Shown here piece after piece: positions 42,272 to 53,735 of a DNA stretch of 64,000 nucleotides. The DNA lies in contig CAUYUJ010004780.1 in NCBI GenBank assembly GCA_963575745.1, forward strand, positions 298,812-362,811, given 5' to 3'. Position numbers and translations under genes: made by a program. Every line of letters begins with the position of its first letter. Within the stretch, counting starts at the first letter, position 1. Origin of the DNA: Prorocentrum cordatum. Its lineage: Eukaryota; Sar; Dinophyceae; Prorocentrales; Prorocentraceae. The notes beneath the pieces were generated by a model that had not been told where the DNA came from, ran no database searches, and was given only the letters and a program-made list of their open reading frames with translations.

Positions 42272-43440
42272 GGCGCTCTGGGCGGCCCAGGGCGACGAAC
42301 GCTCTGGTTCGATCGCTGCTTCGCTGCGGCGGAACAGTGCCAATCGCAACTGGCGCCTCGCGAGCAAACGGCTCGCGCGGCCTGCAAACAAGGGCCCTCG
42401 GGGTAGTACTGGGTGAGCTACGCAGACCTGTTGGGCATTTTCAGCTGTCAGCGCCGCTGGCGCTATGATCAAAAACTGTCAAGGATAGCATGCTCGGGGA
42501 TAGGTGATGGTCACCACCTCTAAACATTAACGGCGGGTGATCGTCACCACCTCTGAATAGTAGCGATGCTAGCTATAAAAAACTTCGAGGCTGCAACAAC
42601 GCGGTTATCGTAGATAAACTGGCCATGGAATGGTAGCGGTACTTCAAGCACTCCAGCGTCCTTGCGCTTGCCAGATAGAACCTTAGGTGGCGACTTTCCA
42701 GCGTTCGGCTGTCCGTTGATGATTTTTTCCAGCGATTGGCGAGGTCGCGTGCGATGGGATAGTTCAGGTTGTCCTTTTCGGGGGCCTCTTGATGCGGAGC
42801 AGCCATGAACAATGCTTGCGGCATGTGAAGCATGTCACATATACACTATTTGGGTTGTGGCCAACCCTGTAGTCGCGTCCATCGATCAAGCATTGATTGA
42901 TCTCGTCGGCACCAACGGTCGGGATGCTTCCGTTGTGGCTGATGGTCGACGATGATGACGAACTGTTTACCGTAATGGGGTTGATGGTGCTGAGCTCGGC
43001 GAAGCTGTTGGCTGTTGCTGGACAGCAGCGGGCATCCTGTGTTGGATCGCGGCGGATGCGGCAGCCTGCGCGGCAGCGGCAGCCACGGCACTATTTCCTG
43101 GAGGAAGCCCCTGGACAATGGCGGTGCCCACGGCGGTCTCCCTCAGCGCTCAGAGCGACTCGTGGGGGGTTTGTCATGGGTGCCGATGAACTTGATCATG
43201 CCGCAGTAGATATGTCCTGGATCGCCTCGAGCGGCATGTTACTGATGCGTCCCAGTCGGCGGTCGTCTTCACCTCGTGGCCCATGGACTCGGCGGGTCTC
43301 GCCCCTCGTTCCAGGATGCGGTCCTGGTTCTTGGTCTGGCTCAGCGGCGCCAGGGCAGTGGCAGCGCGGACCTGGGAAGCTGCCGCAGGCGCAGGCGGCA
43401 TTGTGCCAGTCGATCTGATTTAGGCGGAACAACAAGCTGA
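42272..43440. other. Element 3' region without recognised gene
   Basis: Between the RNase H end and the 3' LTR. It has a direct repeat around GTCACCACCTCT (about 42507 and 42548) and short frames without domains. Confidence 0.5.
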
Positions 43441-43443
43441 TCA

Positions 43444-43447
43444 TCAC

Positions 43448-43478
<31 letters not shown>

Positions 43479-44064
43479 CTGATGATGCGTGAACATACCG
43501 AGGAAGAGGGTGCCTCACATGGATACCAAGCCCACTCCTCGTCCATTTGTGGAGGGGGCGACGGCGCAGGCGTGGGATCGGGCCCTTGACCTTGCTGAGA
43601 CAAGTCGTGAGGGCAGACGCGAGCAGCGCGGCGCGCGGCTGCCTCGCCCCGTAACTGTGCTTATGTGCTCCGAAGAACGCGTGCAGCACTCCGGCCTCCA
43701 TCGTCTTCGCGAGGGCGTCCGCGACCATGGCCCAGGTCGGCATCCACGTAGCACGTGGTGCGCTGGCGGGGTGGCTGACCTCCTTGATCATGAAGGCGAC
43801 GACGTGGAAGCGCTTATCGCTCGACTGGCCCACGTCGGACTGGATGTGGCTGACGAGACCCTTGTTGACGCTGTAGATCTCGCCCGGCCGCTTGAGGCTG
43901 AGGTCGTCAATGACGGCGAGTTTCCGCTTCGGGTGATAGGCCTCTCTGAGCAGCTGGCGGAACCGAGCGTTGATCTCGGCGCCCTCCAGCGCGGCGTGCC
44001 CCTTGGCGGCGAGGGTCGATTTCACTGATTGCTTAACCGTCCCAGAGCGCCAGGCCACGGGCAA
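43444..44064 (-). CDS. Copia RNase H domain
   Basis: The frame reads VAWRSGTVKQSVKSTLAAKG (usual STxxAE, here AK), KLAVIDDLSLK, SSDKRFHVVAFM and WMPTWAMVADALAKTME, which is the expected end of copia polyproteins (VPTxxMxADxLTK). The Glu of the STxxAE box is Lys, so activity is doubtful. A (CAT)n run follows the frame. Confidence 0.65.
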
Positions 44065-44320
44065 GCAGAGGTCGAACGTCCGCTGGTGACCTCCTTAGGT
44101 CGGTGGGTAAGCCCCATCGCCGTGCCTCATTGGCTCTTGACCCCGTCCACGTTGGCATACGCGGCGTCGCTGAAACACGCAGTGAGGCACGTCTTCAGAT
44201 CGATGAGGTTGCGCTTCAGCACGATGGCGAAGCTAGCCGTCGAGTGCACGTAGGAGACGGTTTTGTTGAGAGTCTTGGCGTCCGCCACGGTGGCGGCGTT
44301 GGTGCGGCGAGCTGCGAAGC

Positions 44321-44674
44321 TCACCAGGCAGGCGATGTCCACTCTGGTCTGTGCTGCAAGCCGCAGCAGCTGTCCCAGAGAATGGCGGTACCTGGAAACC
44401 TCGGCTCGGGCGAGGCGGTCGTCGGCTTGCGCGAGCCGGCCGCGAACTCGACGAAGTCGACTTGGGATGCGGCGGTAGCCTGCGCGATGCTGAACTCTTG
44501 GTCCGCGGCTTCGATAGAGCGCCCGCAGTACTTGATGATCCCCTCGACCCGCTTGTGGTATAGTTTCTTCTCCAGCGAAGATATGATCTTCTTCCGGGCA
44601 CTCGATGACGCGCGCTGGGCAATCAGGAAATCGCCCACGTGGGTGTGGATCATGGCGGCGAGCCCATGCTCGTC

Positions 44675-44741
<67 letters not shown>

Positions 44742-44910
44742 TAGTAGTAGTAGTAGTAGTAATAGTAGTAGTAGTAGTAATATTAGCAGCAGTAGTGGTA
44801 GTAGTTAGTAGTTAGTAGCTAGTAGTTAGTAGTTAGTAGTTAGTAGTTAGTAAATAGTAACTAGTAGTTAGTAATTAGTAACTAGTAGTTAGTAGTTAGT
44901 AGTTAGTAGT

Positions 44911-44992
<82 letters not shown>

Positions 44993-45011
44993 TAGTAGTA
45001 GTAGTAGTAGT

Positions 45012-45077
<66 letters not shown>

Positions 45078-45731
45078 CCCTTGCTCGAGCCTGCCCTCGA
45101 TGAGGCGGCGCTCGGCGAACGCTTTCTGGGCAAAGAGGTGCCGCTGACGTCCGGCATCACGGGTGCCATAGATGGCCCCTGTGGCCATCGCGATCTCGCC
45201 TGGCGAAATCCCCGGAGGCGGGTTCTTCGCGGGCATCTTGAGCAGCAGCAACCTGTCGATGTTGCCCGAGTGCAGGTAGGCGGTCATGGCTTCGTAGGAC
45301 CGAATGCCCCAACCCTTCCGCGCGGCGGCGGCCAGCGCCAGGCAGAAGGTGTCGCGCGAGCTCGCGGGCGCGTCCGCGCGGATCTGCGCCCTGTCTCCCC
45401 GGCGCCCCTGGACCACCAAGCGGGCCTTCATGAGGCGAGGCCCCTCGTTGGTGACTGCCCATCGTGTGCCCGCAGGTCGTAGCCTAGGGATATTGCGGAA
45501 CAGCTCCTTCAGCTCCTTAGCGGGTAGCTTCTTGTAAGCGCCGAACTCGGTCCATTTGGACCGCTCGAGCTTCATGGCGGCGTCCGCGAGCTTCTCGCCG
45601 CTCGTGCTGAGGCTGTCGTAGCGAAGCTCCTTGGACACGGCTGTGCCCGTCAGGAGGACCTCGCGCAGCTTGACAGACGTGGCGAGGTCCTCGTCGCGGC
45701 CCCTGAAATGGTTTTCGAAGCGGAGGCCCAC
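44321..45731 (-). CDS. Copia reverse transcriptase split by a microsatellite
   Basis: First part: MKARLVVQGRRGDRAQIRAD, APASSRDTFCLALAAA, YEAMTAYLHSGNIDRLLLL, AIYGTRDAGRQR, all usual copia RT landmarks. It then enters a 404-bp TAC/AGT tract (44674-45077) and resumes with YYYDEHGLAAMIHTHVGDFL. The catalytic box normally reads HVDD; here it is HVGD (GGC for GAC). The Tyr codons of the tract stay in frame with DEHGL, so the repeat grew from a short in-frame run. Confidence 0.7.
44674..45077. repeat. (AGT)n/(TAG)n microsatellite inside the RT
   Basis: About 400 bp of TAG triplets with a central block of TAGTTAG hexamer-like units (44800-44915). Confidence 0.95.
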
Positions 45732-46547
45732 TTAGTTGGCCTCCTCCGGCCTACGGAAGCACTTCGGCGGGTCGTCGAGGAGTGCTTGGCGCCTCTGCGA
45801 TGCCGCGCGCTTCGCCTCGATCGGGTTGTTCTGGCCCCAGCGCCCCCGCGCGATGGCCCGATGTGCATCCTCGGACGCCGCGGGGCGCTGGGCCTTATAA
45901 GCCGCTGCTCGCAGACGCCCCGCGGGCGGCGAGCTGCGGTCTCGGGGCGGCGCTCGGTCTCGTCGATCTGGGCACCGACCCGAGCGAACTCCTTGATCAT
46001 GTCGGAGCCTGAGCTGTTGGACTTCATGTCGTCGTCGACTGGTCCTTCTGGTGGTGCTGGCAACGCAGCTGGTGGTTCAGCTGGCGTTGCATCTGGTGGT
46101 TGAGCTGGTGGTGCATCTGGTAGGTCAGCTGGTGATGGTGGCGCAGCTGGTTCGGCTGCGGCAAGTAGTGACGCGTCGGCGGCGCCGGGCTCGGCGGCGG
46201 CAGTTGAGCCAAAACCAACAGTTTGACCTGAAGGTTGAACTGGTATGAGTTGAAGGTCTCCCCCCCGAAGATGGCAGTGCCGAGCCGCTGGCTCCTCCGC
46301 TGCCACTGGCCCCTACACTCGCGGTGAACTCGCCGCCCTGCTTCTTCGCGAGCCGTGCGTTGTACGCGTGCGCCTTCTTGTTGGCGGCAGTCGGCTCGAT
46401 GTTGCCGAAGTTGTGCTGGTAGAACGCAGGCGGGCCTGTCGGGTCCGGCATGTCATTTGTCGAGCTCGGCAGTGGCGGCGAACTCGTTCGCGGATTTTTT
46501 TTGAAAACTGAATAGCTGGACAGATCCATGCAACTGTCACCTGTCTG
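45732..46547. other. Integrase-RT linker region, frames broken
   Basis: Pro/Ala/Gln-rich frames with repeated GGTGG/GCTGGTGG motifs. No domain; it fits the variable linker between integrase and RT. Confidence 0.5.
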
Positions 46548-47946
46548 TCACGCCGTCGTCGGGGGGTCGCGGTGGACCAAGACCTCCTCCTCCGCCCCCT
46601 CCTTCGCCTGGAGGTGGCGGCCCGGGCGGCCGCGCGTCGTCGCCTGCGGGGCCAGCCCAGACAGGGCCCGGTTCCGAGGGGTGATCTCCGTGGCCGTCGC
46701 GCGCCGCAAGTGCCCGCGATTGGCCTCGATCGTCGCGGGGCGGTGGCTGAGCCACGCGTTGGCCGAGCCTTCGAACGTGATGATGACAGCAGGTCCGTGC
46801 CACTGGAGAGCCCATTCCTTCTTCGGCTTGCCGGTGCCCCTCCAATAGTGCACCTGGTCGCCAACCTGGTAAACGTCGGAAGCGCGTCGCGCCCCTCGGC
46901 GCGTGACCGAGCGAGCAGAGCTCTGCAGAGGAACTGGTTTAACCTGAGGTGCTGGATGGAGTTCTGGGCGGCCTTCGCGATGGCGATCCTCTCAGAGAAG
47001 GCCTTGTCCGAAACCGCGCGCTCGTGTAGTGAGAGGCGCCCTGCGTTGTCCGTCAATGCGCGCGGCGCCCGTAGGCCTCGCCCCAGGACCCACTGCGACG
47101 GCGAGTAGCCCGACCGGTTCACTGTGCTATTCATGGCCCAGCACACAGACGCGAGCAACCACTGGACCTATGGGCCTGCTCGGGTTTGTCTAACCTGATG
47201 CTGCACTGGTCGATCAGCTTGCGGGCGTGGGTCTTAAACAAACCGACATGGCGCTCCACCGTTGCGTTCTGCTTGGGCGCAGCGCCGGCATTGGTCATCA
47301 CCTGGCAAACCATGTCCTCGAGCTCCTTGGAGAACTCGCGATCGAATTCGCCTCCTCCTTCGAAGATGACGCGCGTGGGCGCTCCGAAAGGCGTGATCCA
47401 CACCTGCAAGCGCCAGGCGAAGACGGCTGTCGGGTGCCTGGTGACGACGGCGCCGCCCGTGGTGAAACCAGAGGCCATGTTGACAATATTGAAGAATATC
47501 AGCTGGTTCCCGGCGTAGTCGGCCAGCATGAACAGGTCGACGCCGATGGAGTCCTTGAAGTCGCGATCCAGCCGTACTCGTCCTGGTAGATGAGGCCGTG
47601 GGCGCTGGTGCGCAGCGCATGCCGCGCAGTGTACGTTCAAGGCGGCCTAGACAGCGCGTTGAGAGCCTCCTGTAACCCGAATCGCCCGGGCCAGCGACTC
47701 GTTGGACGGGTGCCCCGTGCTGGCGTAGAGCTGCATCACGGCGGTCTTCAAGGTCCGCTCCTCCGCGGCTGTCATCGGCGGCCCCCGGGCAGCCGCTGGC
47801 AGTCGCGCCGTCCTTCGTGCTGCTGAGGTCGGGTTGGCCTCCCGAGGTGGCCCAAGGTTGGGTCGCCTCAGCTGCTTGGCCAACGAGTTCACCCACTTGG
47901 AGGTGTAGTTATTGCTGTGCTTCGCATCCCGTCCTCGAGCTCCCAC
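46548..47946 (-). CDS. Copia integrase (zinc-binding, core and C-terminal parts)
   Basis: In order: LYASTGHPSNESLARAIR and HCAACAAHQRP (HHCC zinc domain), DSIGVDLFMLADYAGNQLIF (first Asp), IFEGGGEFDREFSKELED (second Asp) and PKQNATVERHVG (Glu), completing the D,D,E core. Then NRSGYSPSQWVLGRG, YWRGTGKPKKEWALQW and HGPAVIITFEG (C-terminal chromatin/DNA-binding part). Two or three frame changes split the parts (near 47640, 47150 and 46860), but the catalytic residues are all present. Confidence 0.75.
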
Positions 47947-47962
47947 GTGTCGGTGACTACGA

Positions 47963-48951
47963 TCACGGGACTTTCATGGAGTTGTCGATGCCGTAGCGAT
48001 CCGCGACGATCCCCCAAGGCTTCTTCATGGGGCCCCCCTTTCGACTGACGAGCCCGAAGGCGCAGCCGTCGAAGTCGATCTCGCGAGGTAAGTCCTTCTT
48101 CAGCCGCGTGGCCACGCACTCTTGCCGGGGCCCCAACCATCGCATTGGCAAGGCCACGCGCGACGAGCAGCGAGCCGAACTCACGACGTAACCGCGCAGT
48201 GGCGTCCAAGAGAGGCCTGATCTTCACGGAAAGCATCCTCTGGGCGACGAGCTCCGTCTTGTGGTTCGGGTTGATGTGGGCCAGCAGTCGCCGTAGTGAC
48301 GTCCACGGTGCACAGAGGAATTCGGCGTGTAGCCGAACGCTCCCCCCTTGTCGCAGGATGCGTCGAGCTCGGCGCCCCATCTTGCTGACGATGTGGCGCG
48401 CCGACAGATCGCAAGCGGGAAGTCCCGGCCGTGCCGCGGTTCCGCTCTTCCTCCACCACGCGATGGAGAGAACGCGGTCGGGGTTGCAACGCCATTCGCA
48501 AAGCGCCATGGTGCGTGGGGCGACCGCCCGCGTAGATGCAGCGTTCCGCGCTGCGTCGGACCGAAGCGCCTGGCTGCCCAGCTGCGACTTCAGGCCGTTC
48601 CTTTGGTGACAATTGCGGTCCGCCTCCCAGCGGTGAGAAGCGGCTTCGTGCCCTCCTTTATCTCCCCACTTGAGCTGCTCTTCCTCCACGACGTTCGCCT
48701 CCGCGGCGGGCTCCTCAATCTGGAGGTCCACCGGGCCCCCGAAGACGCAGCCCAGACAGAAACCGAGGTGTCGGCAGCATTCGTGGACAAGATCTCCACG
48801 GGACACGCGTTCAATCATCTTCGCCGCCAGGCACGTAGTTGGCAGCAGGGTGTGTTTTGCGAGGTTATCGCGGGTGATTCCCTCGTCCTGCTTCGGGATG
48901 GCGCCACAGTCATGGCCAGCTTTTCCCCCGGCAGATATAGGCGACGGAGCC
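47963..48951 (-). other. Element region between protease-like and integrase
   Basis: Long minus frames, partly continuous with 47889-49775, without a domain I can name. Probably the frameshifted protease C-terminal and pre-integrase part. Confidence 0.4.
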
Positions 48952-49602
48952 CTAGCCGCGTTGGCACAAGGATTTGAACAAAACGTGGGCGACGGAACCT
49001 GAACCGCATTGGCACCGGGATTTGTAGCACCAAAGCAAAACGCCAGGGTCGACGTGATCGCGCCCATGAGCCTTGACCTGGGTAGACGTCGCGCACGTGG
49101 CCCCCTTGGAACATCGATCTCCCTCTTCTCGATGCCGAGCAGGTTGCTGATCGTCTCCAGTAAAGCCCCCTTGGTAGTCGCGTTGGTGTCGGAACCCCTC
49201 GCGGTGGACCTCCTTGAGGTAGGCGTCGGCTTGGGCTGTGTCATCGCCTTCGGCTTCGGGCCGAACTCGGGCCCGGCGGACTGCCTCGTCTTCCAGTCTT
49301 CGGGCTGCAGCCTGACGGCTGGGCGCCCGGCGATGCTTGTCGCATGCGCCTGGGTCTGGTTCCCGATGCGGATGGCCCCCTTTCCAGGGGGAGGAGATGT
49401 CAATCTTGGACGGCTGGACGAAGTCCCCGCCGAAGAGCAGGCCGAGCGCGGGGCCGTTGACCGCGCTGAAAACGGTTCTACCAGCCCGGCCACAGAGAAC
49501 GATCGGCGCCGTCGCCCTCGGCCTGCTGGGCATGGCCCCCCCGCCCCCGAACCCGTAGAGTTCGTTCTCGCCCCCCTCGAGGATCTGGTCGGACAAACCC
49601 AT
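48952..49602 (-). CDS. Copia protease-like region
   Basis: Reads LSDQILEGGENELYGFGGG, VNGPALGLLFGGDFVQPSKI. It lies where the protease belongs, between the zinc knuckle and integrase. No DTG/DSG active-site triad is visible in this frame, so the assignment rests on position. Confidence 0.3.
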   Translation of the reverse strand: MGLSDQILEGGENELYGFGGGGAMPSRPRATAPIVLCGRAGRTVFSAVNGPALGLLFGGDFVQPSKIDISSPWKGGHPHREPDPGACDKHRRAPSRQAAARRLEDEAVRRARVRPEAEGDDTAQADAYLKEVHREGFRHQRDYQGGFTGDDQQPARHREEGDRCSKGATCATSTQVKAHGRDHVDPGVLLWCYKSRCQCGSGSVAHVLFKSLCQRG

Positions 49603-49795
49603 CTTCGCGAGTGCGTCCTTGTAGTTGTCGCATCAGAGCTGGCCGGCCACGCAGAATAAGCCGGCGGCGCCCGCCGCGCCGAGGCCCTCGTCAGCGACAA
49701 GCTTGCCTGAATCAGCGTTGTCGACGCTGGGCAGGTCCGGCACGACCCGCTCGGACACGAGGCTCTCCGGCTCATGCGGCGGCGTAACTGGCCCT

Positions 49796-50317
49796 TCAGA
49801 GCGCGGGGGTGTCTCGCCGTCGTCGCCGAGCTCCGTGATCTGAACCGAGCGGCCCTGGCGACCCATGCCGCCTCGGCCCTTGGCCTTCGGCATGGGGGCG
49901 TGCTTGCGAGCCCCGGGGTCGGGCAGTACTGTCGCCAATCCAGTGGTCAGGTTGGCCGCAGCCCCAGCAGATGGAGCCCTTCTTCCGCTGGTCGACGCCC
50001 TTCTGGAGCTTGCCGCGCTGGAAATGACGCTTCGGCGCGGCTCTGGAGCAAACGCCGCGGCCGCCGCCCCTGCCCCCGATGGCATCGCGAGCGGCTCGGG
50101 TCGCGGCCATAGCCTCGGGGACGTCGGCGAGCTCCGCCGCGGCCGCCCCCGGCCTGGCGCCGTCGTCGTTGTCGAACGCCTCGGGGGCGTCCACGCCCGA
50201 CGCCTCGAGCTCCGTGCTGAAGGCCTCGCGCTCGTGGCGCGCCAGGTCCCGCGCGCCCTCAACCTCCTCGTCTTCGCCCTCGTTGTGGTCTTCGTCTCCC
50301 TCCTCGGGCTCTTCCAC
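49796..50317 (-). CDS. Gag C-terminal zinc knuckle region
   Basis: Acidic then basic stretch ending in KGSICWGCGQPDHWIGD, a CX2CX4H knuckle. The last Cys of the usual CCHC is Ser in this frame. This binds element RNA in copia-type gags. Confidence 0.55.
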   Translation of the reverse strand: MEEPEEGDEDHNEGEDEEVEGARDLARHEREAFSTELEASGVDAPEAFDNDDGARPGAAAAELADVPEAMAATRAARDAIGGRGGGRGVCSRAAPKRHFQRGKLQKGVDQRKKGSICWGCGQPDHWIGDSTARPRGSQARPHAEGQGPRRHGSPGPLGSDHGARRRRRDTPAL

Positions 50318-50499
50318 CGCGCTGGTAGAGCGCCCTCCTCGATGATGATCTTCCTGACCAGTTGGAGGAGCGGGGCTGCAGCCAGTTGCCGGGCTTCGGG
50401 GGCGGGGGGCGGCTTCGCCCCTGGAGCTGGATGTCTGGGAACATGCGGATCAAGAGATTCTTGATCGTCGCGAAGCTGTAGTGCTAATCGGGCAGGTGT

Positions 50500-51054
50500 C
50501 CGACGACCCTCTCGCGCCGCTCGGCGCTGAGCCCTGCCCTGCGGGGGAGGAGCCGCCCAGTCACGTCGTCGCGAGCTGTGCGAGGTCGACGTCGCCCTCG
50601 CGCAGCTGTCGTAGTCCGAGGTCGAACCTGACGAGCAAGTCGGTCATTCGTTCGCCGCGGCTGCGATGCTGTTGAGCACTCTCGAAGGACTTCTCGAATG
50701 TCTCGCCCTTCTGCATCGGCTTCTGCTGGCCGAGCGAGGCCTCGAGGTGGGTCAGTACGTTGTTGATAACTCTCACGTTGCGGTCCTTCCTCCACTCGGC
50801 GGCATCCTGGATCGCGTCGTTGCCAGGTGGGTGGAGTAGATTATCGTCCATGTTGAGCGCCGCGGCACGCGTGGTGCCCGTCATCTTCAAAACTAGAAAG
50901 TTGATACCAAACACCTGGAAACCTCCAGGTTCGCGCTGAGCTTCCAAAGCTTCACCTCCTGCTTGTAGTCACGCCATTTGGATGGATCACCATTCCAGCT
51001 GGGAAGAACAAACCGTTCACCGCGTTGGTTTTGATCGGCCATTGTGCTGTCCAT
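50500..51054 (-). CDS. Copia gag, N-terminal part
   Basis: The start ATG 51054 gives MDSTMADQNQRGERF, then LPSWNGDPSKWRDYKQEVKL, the W-x-G-x-P-x-x-W-x-x-Y pattern of copia gags. A frame change near 50930 leads to VLKMTGTTRAAALNMDD and a helical stretch ending near GERMTDLLVRFDLGL. Forms the particle shell. Confidence 0.6.
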
Positions 51055-51114
51055 TAGGGTGAAGCTGCTGTCGTCACTGGTGCAGCTGCTAGACGTCGTC
51101 GTTGTGAGGAAATG

Positions 51115-51435
51115 GGGGTCCTGGCTGACGTCGCTGACGTGATCGCTGGCGTCGCAGACGCTGGCTTGACCGAGGATGTAGCTGGCGTCGCAGACGCTGG
51201 AATTGTAGAGGTTGTCGACGTCGCAGACGCTGGAGCTGTAGAAGTCGTCGGCGCCGCAGGCGCTGGAATTGTAGAAGTTGTCGTTGGCGTCGCAAGCGCT
51301 GGGGAGGTAGATGTTGTTGGCGTCGCAGACGCTGGAGAAGTAGACGCTGGCGTCGCAGACGCTGGAGAAGTAGAAGCTGGTAGCGTCGCACACACTGGGA
51401 ACTGGGCAGTGGTTGACGTCGCTGACGTCGATGCT
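51115..51435. repeat. Tandem leader repeat GTCGCAGACGCTGG
   Basis: About ten to fourteen variable units of 21-36 bp around GTCGCAGACGCTGG between the 5' LTR and gag. In the gag frame they read SVCDAS repeatedly, open from 51660 into gag. Confidence 0.8.
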
Positions 51436-51599
51436 AGCGTCGCAAACACTGGCGTAGTCGCTGCGCAGCAACTTGGTGAAGCAGATCACCAGGAAGGCGC
51501 TGGTCTTCGGTTCCACTATGGATGTCGACGTCGCGGACGTCGTCGTTGTGGGCCGCCCCGCGGGCCGAAGATTGCGAACCAAGCTCCTAGCTACCGCTG

Positions 51600-51961
51600 T
51601 GATATGAAAGATCGCTGATCTCTGTTTATCCCTCGCTCGCTGAGCGTGCTCACGGATCAATTGACCAGCTCAGTTCAGAAGCCTTGCGCCAGCCGGCGCG
51701 CGAGCAGGGTGAAACCAGCATGCTTCAGCAACTGTGCCACGAGCGCACTGTAGCCTCCCACGCACGAGTTGCTCCGCCCTCTCGGCGAAAAAATGCAGCT
51801 AGCCGTGCGGGCCAAGGGCCCTCAAAATTCATGGGGCCAAATGGGCAGCGGCGGAGGGACAGCTGAGCGGCAGTAGCGAACACACGGGAGAGAAGCCGAG
51901 AGAGAATGGCGGGGTCTCCGCGGGGACCCTATGCGACCTCTGCGAGTCCTGTAGAATCACA
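51600..51961 (-). repeat. 5' LTR (362 bp)
   Basis: Same ends and blocks as the 3' LTR. It carries 147 bp (51667-51813) absent from the other LTR and lacks the (GA)n expansion. The primer-binding site just inside it (element sense AGCGGTAGCTAGGAGC) was not matched to a tRNA. Confidence 0.85.
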
Positions 51962-52190
51962 CAAAAGAGAGCGGAGAGGCTCAAAGGGGCGAAGGAGGAG
52001 GGAGAGGAGGATGAGGAGGGCGGAGGAGGATGAGGAGGATGAGGAGGATGAGGAGGAGGAGGAGGAGGAGGAGGAGGAAGAGGAGGAGGAGGAGGCGGAG
52101 GAGGAAGAGGAGGAGGAACAAGAGAAGGAAAAGGAGGAGGAGGAGCAGGAAGAGGAGGAACTCGTTGACTTAGAAAGAGGAGGGCGGCCA
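51962..52190. repeat. (GAG)n tract beside the LTR
   Basis: Purine triplets at about 52005-52180, non-coding. Confidence 0.85.
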
Positions 52191-53189
52191 CGAGCAAGAG
52201 ACGAGACGAAAAGGAAACGATTGTCTTCCTCATGCTCCGCGGTCCCCCAGCAAGCGGGCTGGGCCTGACTGCCTCGGAGGAGGAGGATGAGGCCGTCGTC
52301 GCCGATCCGCCTCAAAACGGCTCCAGGCCTCTCCTAGGGGTCCTCCTGGCCGGTTTTTGGAGCTGCGTTCGACTGTGGCGACGAGGAGCTCCAGAGACGT
52401 GCAACAACTATTCGAAATGACGACGACGGCGGCGGCACCACTGCAAGCTCGATCTGGCAGCGGCCGGGAGTGACGGGGTCTGCGTTCGCTCGGTCGTGCA
52501 ACACCTGGGGCGAGGCGCCTCCAGGGAGCGGGGAACACAACCGAGAAAGCTAGCAGAGACACGGGTTGGACCAAAAAACTAACGACACCACCCCACCTAC
52601 GGCCCCACGGGGCTTCGCGTAAACCAAAAGATCTGGCGTGTGTTTTTGCGTTGTGTACGCTACGGCGACCGACGGGCCGTAGCGCAACATGGAGGGCCGC
52701 AGGCGGGGCGGTGTCGTTTGTTTGCTGGTCGATCGCGGGTGTCCTCTTCATGAGGTGGGTGGTGAACCCGGCGATTTTGTTCCTCAATCGCTTCGACGGG
52801 ATTGTTGCCACCTGGGCGGGGCGCTCACCACAACTGCGACCGCCCCCGCTCCCGTTCCACCCTCTGCTCGACTGTGCTGCCGTTCGGTTATCTGCTCATC
52901 TAGAAAAAAATCCATCAACAACCGCTCATCTCCCACTGAAGCACGCAACACTCCCCCTCTCCGCGTGATTCCCAGCATGTGCGCCAACCCGTGTTCAGCC
53001 CCAGCGCCACTGCTCAAATATTCGCTGCAAGTCGCTCAAATCCGGCACCGTGCCTCTGGCACGAAGTGGAGTTCCCCAAGGCCCATGCAGCACTGAGAGG
53101 GCTGCGCTGCTGCTGCTGCCAGAATTGCAAATCTTTACGGGCTTGGACCAATCGTTTCACGGGCCCACATGGCCCCGCGAGGCCACAAA
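52191..53189. other. Intergenic, no gene seen
   Basis: Open frames on both strands but none with a recognisable domain or conserved pattern. Confidence 0.4.
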
Positions 53190-53735
53190 AATTGTCAAAA
53201 AACGGCCCCTGGTCGCTTTCCAAGACGCCCAAGACGGCCTCAATATGGCCCAGGAGGCCTCCGAGACGCCACAGAAGGCCTCCAGGAGGCCTCTCAAGAA
53301 GGCCCCACGGGGCAACAATCGTTGATTTTCTTGAAGGATTTAAGCGTTTTCGCCTGTTCGGGTTTCCGACGCTCCAAGACGGTCCGAGAGGCCCCCAAGC
53401 CCACCACCCCAAGACGGCCCAAGAGGCCTTCAACAGAGCCCCAAGACGGCCAAATAGCGCCCTAAAGCGGCCCAAGAGGCGCCAGAGACAGCCCAAGAGA
53501 GCCCCAAGACGGCGCCAAAAATGGCCCAAGAGAGGGAACGCGAACCGAAAATCCGAGCCTTCACACCCCAAGAGGCCCCCAGGAGACCCCAAGAGGCCCC
53601 AAGGAGGCCCCAAAGGCCCCCAAGGGGACCCCAAGAGGACCCCCAGAGGCCGCCAAGAGGTTCAAAAGAGGCCGAACAGAGGCCCAAAACGGCCTCCAAG
53701 AGGCCCCCCACGAGATCCCAATAGGCCCAGGTCCC
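53190..53735. repeat. CCCCAAGAGGC minisatellite
   Basis: A degenerate 10-14 bp unit (CCCCAAGAGGC, CCAAGACGGC) in tandem. It yields an Arg/Pro/Lys-rich frame (KRPPRGP) that is compositional. Confidence 0.75.

Larger units (their letters stand above)
41979..51961 (-). mobile_element. Ty1/copia-like LTR retrotransposon, degenerate
   Basis: The two LTRs have TG...CA ends (TGTGATTCTA...CATATCA in element sense). In minus-strand order the element has 5' LTR, repetitive leader, gag, zinc knuckle, protease-like region, integrase, RT, RNase H, a purine tract and 3' LTR. Integrase before RT is the Ty1/copia order. Frames shift many times, the RT has a Gly in its catalytic box, and a microsatellite has expanded inside RT. 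The LTRs differ at many positions, so the insertion is old. Confidence 0.8.

Noticed and set aside
51580-51599. Primer-binding site next to the 5' LTR
   Set aside because: The sequence AGCGGTAGCTAGGAGC could not be matched with confidence to a tRNA end or internal tRNA-Met segment.
41970-51966. Target-site duplication of the copia-like element (CAAAG / CAAAA)
   Set aside because: The flanks resemble each other only loosely and the purine-rich neighbourhood makes a chance match likely.
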